Below the pieces are notes generated by a model that saw only the letters and a list, made by a program, of their open reading frames with translations, had not been told where the DNA came from and ran no database searches. From Branchiostoma floridae (taxonomy: Eukaryota > Chordata > Leptocardii > Amphioxiformes > Branchiostomatidae), in NCBI RefSeq assembly GCF_000003815.2, contig NC_049988.1, forward strand, positions 5,256,793 through 5,299,778: DNA of 42,986 bases, written 5' to 3'. Each line of letters begins with the position of its first letter. Position 1 is the stretch's first letter. Below are positions 41,802-42,986 of the stretch, piece by piece. A program made the translations under genes and the position numbers.

Positions 41802-42890
41802 GATTTTGGGCATACATATACATCCACTTGCACCTCTCCATGCCCTTCATCTTTTAATGTCTTCACAGGAAACTCCACTGTATCCGGAACTACATCCTTC
41901 TGAACTTCTTTGTTTCTGTCATCTCTTAATCTCTTCACAGGAAACTCCACTGTATCCGGAACTACATCCACCTGAACTTCTTTGTTTCTGTCATCTCTTA
42001 ATCTCTTCACAGGAAACTCCACTGTATCGTATATCCGGAACTACATCTACCTGAATTTCTTTGTTTCTGTCATCTCTTAATCTCTTCACAGGAAACTCCA
42101 CTGTATCCGGAGCTACAGTCACCTGAACTTCTTTGTGTCTGTCATCTCTTAATCTCTTCACAGGAAACTCCACTGTATCGTATATCCGTAACTACATCCA
42201 CCTGAACTTCTTTGTTTCTGTCATCTCTTAATCTCTTCACAGGAAACTCCACTGTATCCGGAACTATATCCACCTGAACTTCTTTGTTTCTGTCATCTCT
42301 TAATCTCTTCACAGGAAACTCCACTGTATCCGGAACTACAGCCACCTGAACTTCTTTGTTTCTGTCATCTCTTAATCTCTTCACAGGAAACTCCACTGTA
42401 TCCGGAACTACATCCACCCGAACTTCTTTGTTTCTGTCATCTCTTCATCTCTTCACAGGAAACTCCACTGTATCCGGAACTACATCCACCCGAACTTCTT
42501 TGTTTCTGTCATCTCTTCATCTCTTCACAGGAAACTCCACTGTATCCGGAACTACATCCACCCGAACTTCTTTGTTTCTGTCATCTCTTCATCTCTTCAC
42601 AGGAAACTCCACTGTATCCGGAACTACATCCACCCGAACTTCTTTGTTTCTGTCATCTCTTCATCTCTTCACAGGAAACTCCACTGTATCCGGAACTACA
42701 TCCACCCGAACTTCTTTGTTTCTGTCATCTCTTCATCTCTTCACAGGAAACTCCACTGTATCCGGAACTACATCCACCCGAACTTCTTTGTTTCTGTCAT
42801 CTCTTCATCTCTTCACAGGAAACTCCACTGTATCCGGAACTACATCCACCCGAACTTCTTTGTTTCTGTCATCTCTTCATCTCTTCACAG
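41802..42890 (+). repeat. Tandem array of the TM2-exon acceptor region (72-bp unit)
   Basis: A diverged copy 0 (41802-41868) is followed by 14 copies starting GAAACTCCAC at 41869, 41941, 42013, 42092, 42164, 42243, 42315, 42387, 42459, 42531, 42603, 42675, 42747 and 42819. Each is 72 bp except the third and fifth, which are 79 bp with the same 7-bp insertion. The unit is the first ~58 nt of the TM2 exon (the first 34 nt are identical in the cleaner copies; the rest is diverged but reads IHLNFFVSVI against [10 protein letters not shown]) plus its acceptor TCTCTTCACAG. Copies 1-7 have CTTAATCTC, which puts TAA in the receptor frame. Copies 8-14 have CTTCATCTC, are identical, and stay open into the real exon. 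Confidence 0.95.
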
Positions 42891-42986
42891 GAAACTCCAC
42901 TGTATCCGGAACTACATCCACCTGCACCTGTTCGTGTCCTTCATCCTCCGGGCGGTGTTTATCTTTGTCAAAGACGCCGTGCTGTC
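42891..42986 (+). CDS. pth1r-like: PTH receptor-like: TM2 exon, cut by window end
   Basis: Starts after CTCTTCACAG with the last base of the split Arg codon and reads [20 protein letters not shown], then [11 protein letters not shown]. This is the second transmembrane helix of class B1 receptors with its conserved RNYIHLHLF and SFILRA elements; IFVKDAVL is as in PTH receptors. I take this copy as the genuine exon because it alone continues past the repeat unit into TM2 coding sequence. The upstream copies all stop at about residue 19 of the exon and return to the acceptor sequence. Confidence 0.95.

Larger units (their letters stand above)
19567..42986 (+). other. pth1r-like: Gene span: class B1 GPCR, parathyroid hormone receptor-like (5' part)
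   Basis: The gene encodes a seven-helix receptor for a peptide hormone at the plasma membrane; relatives couple mainly to Gs and raise cAMP. Six exons join with consistent phases (0,1,1,0,2): 19567-19626, 36224-36329, 37023-37139, 38476-38579, 38979-39073 and 42891 onward. The joined 192 codons give a signal peptide (1-20), an ectodomain with six cysteines (44, 60, 70, 84, 101, 121) and the conserved Asp65 and Trp71, sequons at NET, NHS, NGT and NLT, TM1 (about 137-158) and TM2 (about 170-188). Closeness to PTH receptors rests on CWP..APG.VV..PCP, IYTVGYS.SL.SLTVA and [24 protein letters not shown]. Introns are 16597, 693, 1336, 399 and 3817 bp. TM3-TM7 lie beyond the window. The exact ligand class could differ. 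Confidence 0.88.

Noticed and set aside
41713-42054. Plus-strand 113-codon frame with repeated ETPLYPEL-type segments
   Set aside because: An off-register reading of the same array with no start context or homology. It is not in the phase required by the TM1 exon.
41798-42417. Minus-strand frames with 24-residue repeats ([17 protein letters not shown])
   Set aside because: They are the antisense reading of the 72-bp exon-derived array. A unit length divisible by three keeps several frames open. The sense strand is explained by the receptor exon.

Overview
The window looks like nuclear DNA of a cephalochordate (amphioxus, Branchiostoma-like). I infer this from compact phase-conserved exons of a vertebrate-type hormone receptor, large introns full of degenerate repeats, tRNA-derived SINE pieces and decayed LINEs. 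There are seven assembly gaps (runs of N). No bacterial, viral or CRISPR feature is present.

The only gene I can support is the 5' two thirds of a class B1 (secretin-family) G-protein-coupled receptor on the + strand, closest by eye to the parathyroid hormone receptors. Six exons can be placed: a candidate signal-peptide exon (19567-19626), then after a 16.6 kb intron the first-cysteine exon (36224-36329), the hormone-binding-domain exons (37023-37139 and 38476-38579), the TM1 exon (38979-39073) and the start of the TM2 exon (42891-42986, cut by the window edge). All phases join (0, 1, 1, 0, 2), and the six cysteines of the class B1 ectodomain are all present.

Region 1-19 kb is intergenic and repeat-rich. 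It holds a broken L1/Tx1-like LINE on the minus strand (2419-3855), an inverted-repeat element with a 32-bp perfect palindrome (4940-5880) and a smaller relative in opposite orientation (13171-13465), a Harbinger-like MITE (6883-7125), a SINE body fragment, a direct-repeat element (15098-16100), and a second LINE (16440-18895) split by a 1.4 kb foldback element.

Intron 1 (19627-36223) carries a SINE head between short inverted repeats, a TG microsatellite, and a 7.7 kb foldback element (26903-34596). That element's long inverted arms are arrays of 121-bp and 75-bp units, and it is flanked by an exact 9-bp direct repeat.

The most striking structure is at 41802-42890. The 3' splice acceptor plus the first ~58 nt of the receptor's TM2 exon has been amplified into a tandem array of about 15 copies, ending in the genuine exon. 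Each copy keeps its own acceptor. The upstream copies carry an in-frame stop, while the last seven copies are identical and open in the receptor frame. This could create a graded set of alternative acceptors; whether any are used is unknown.
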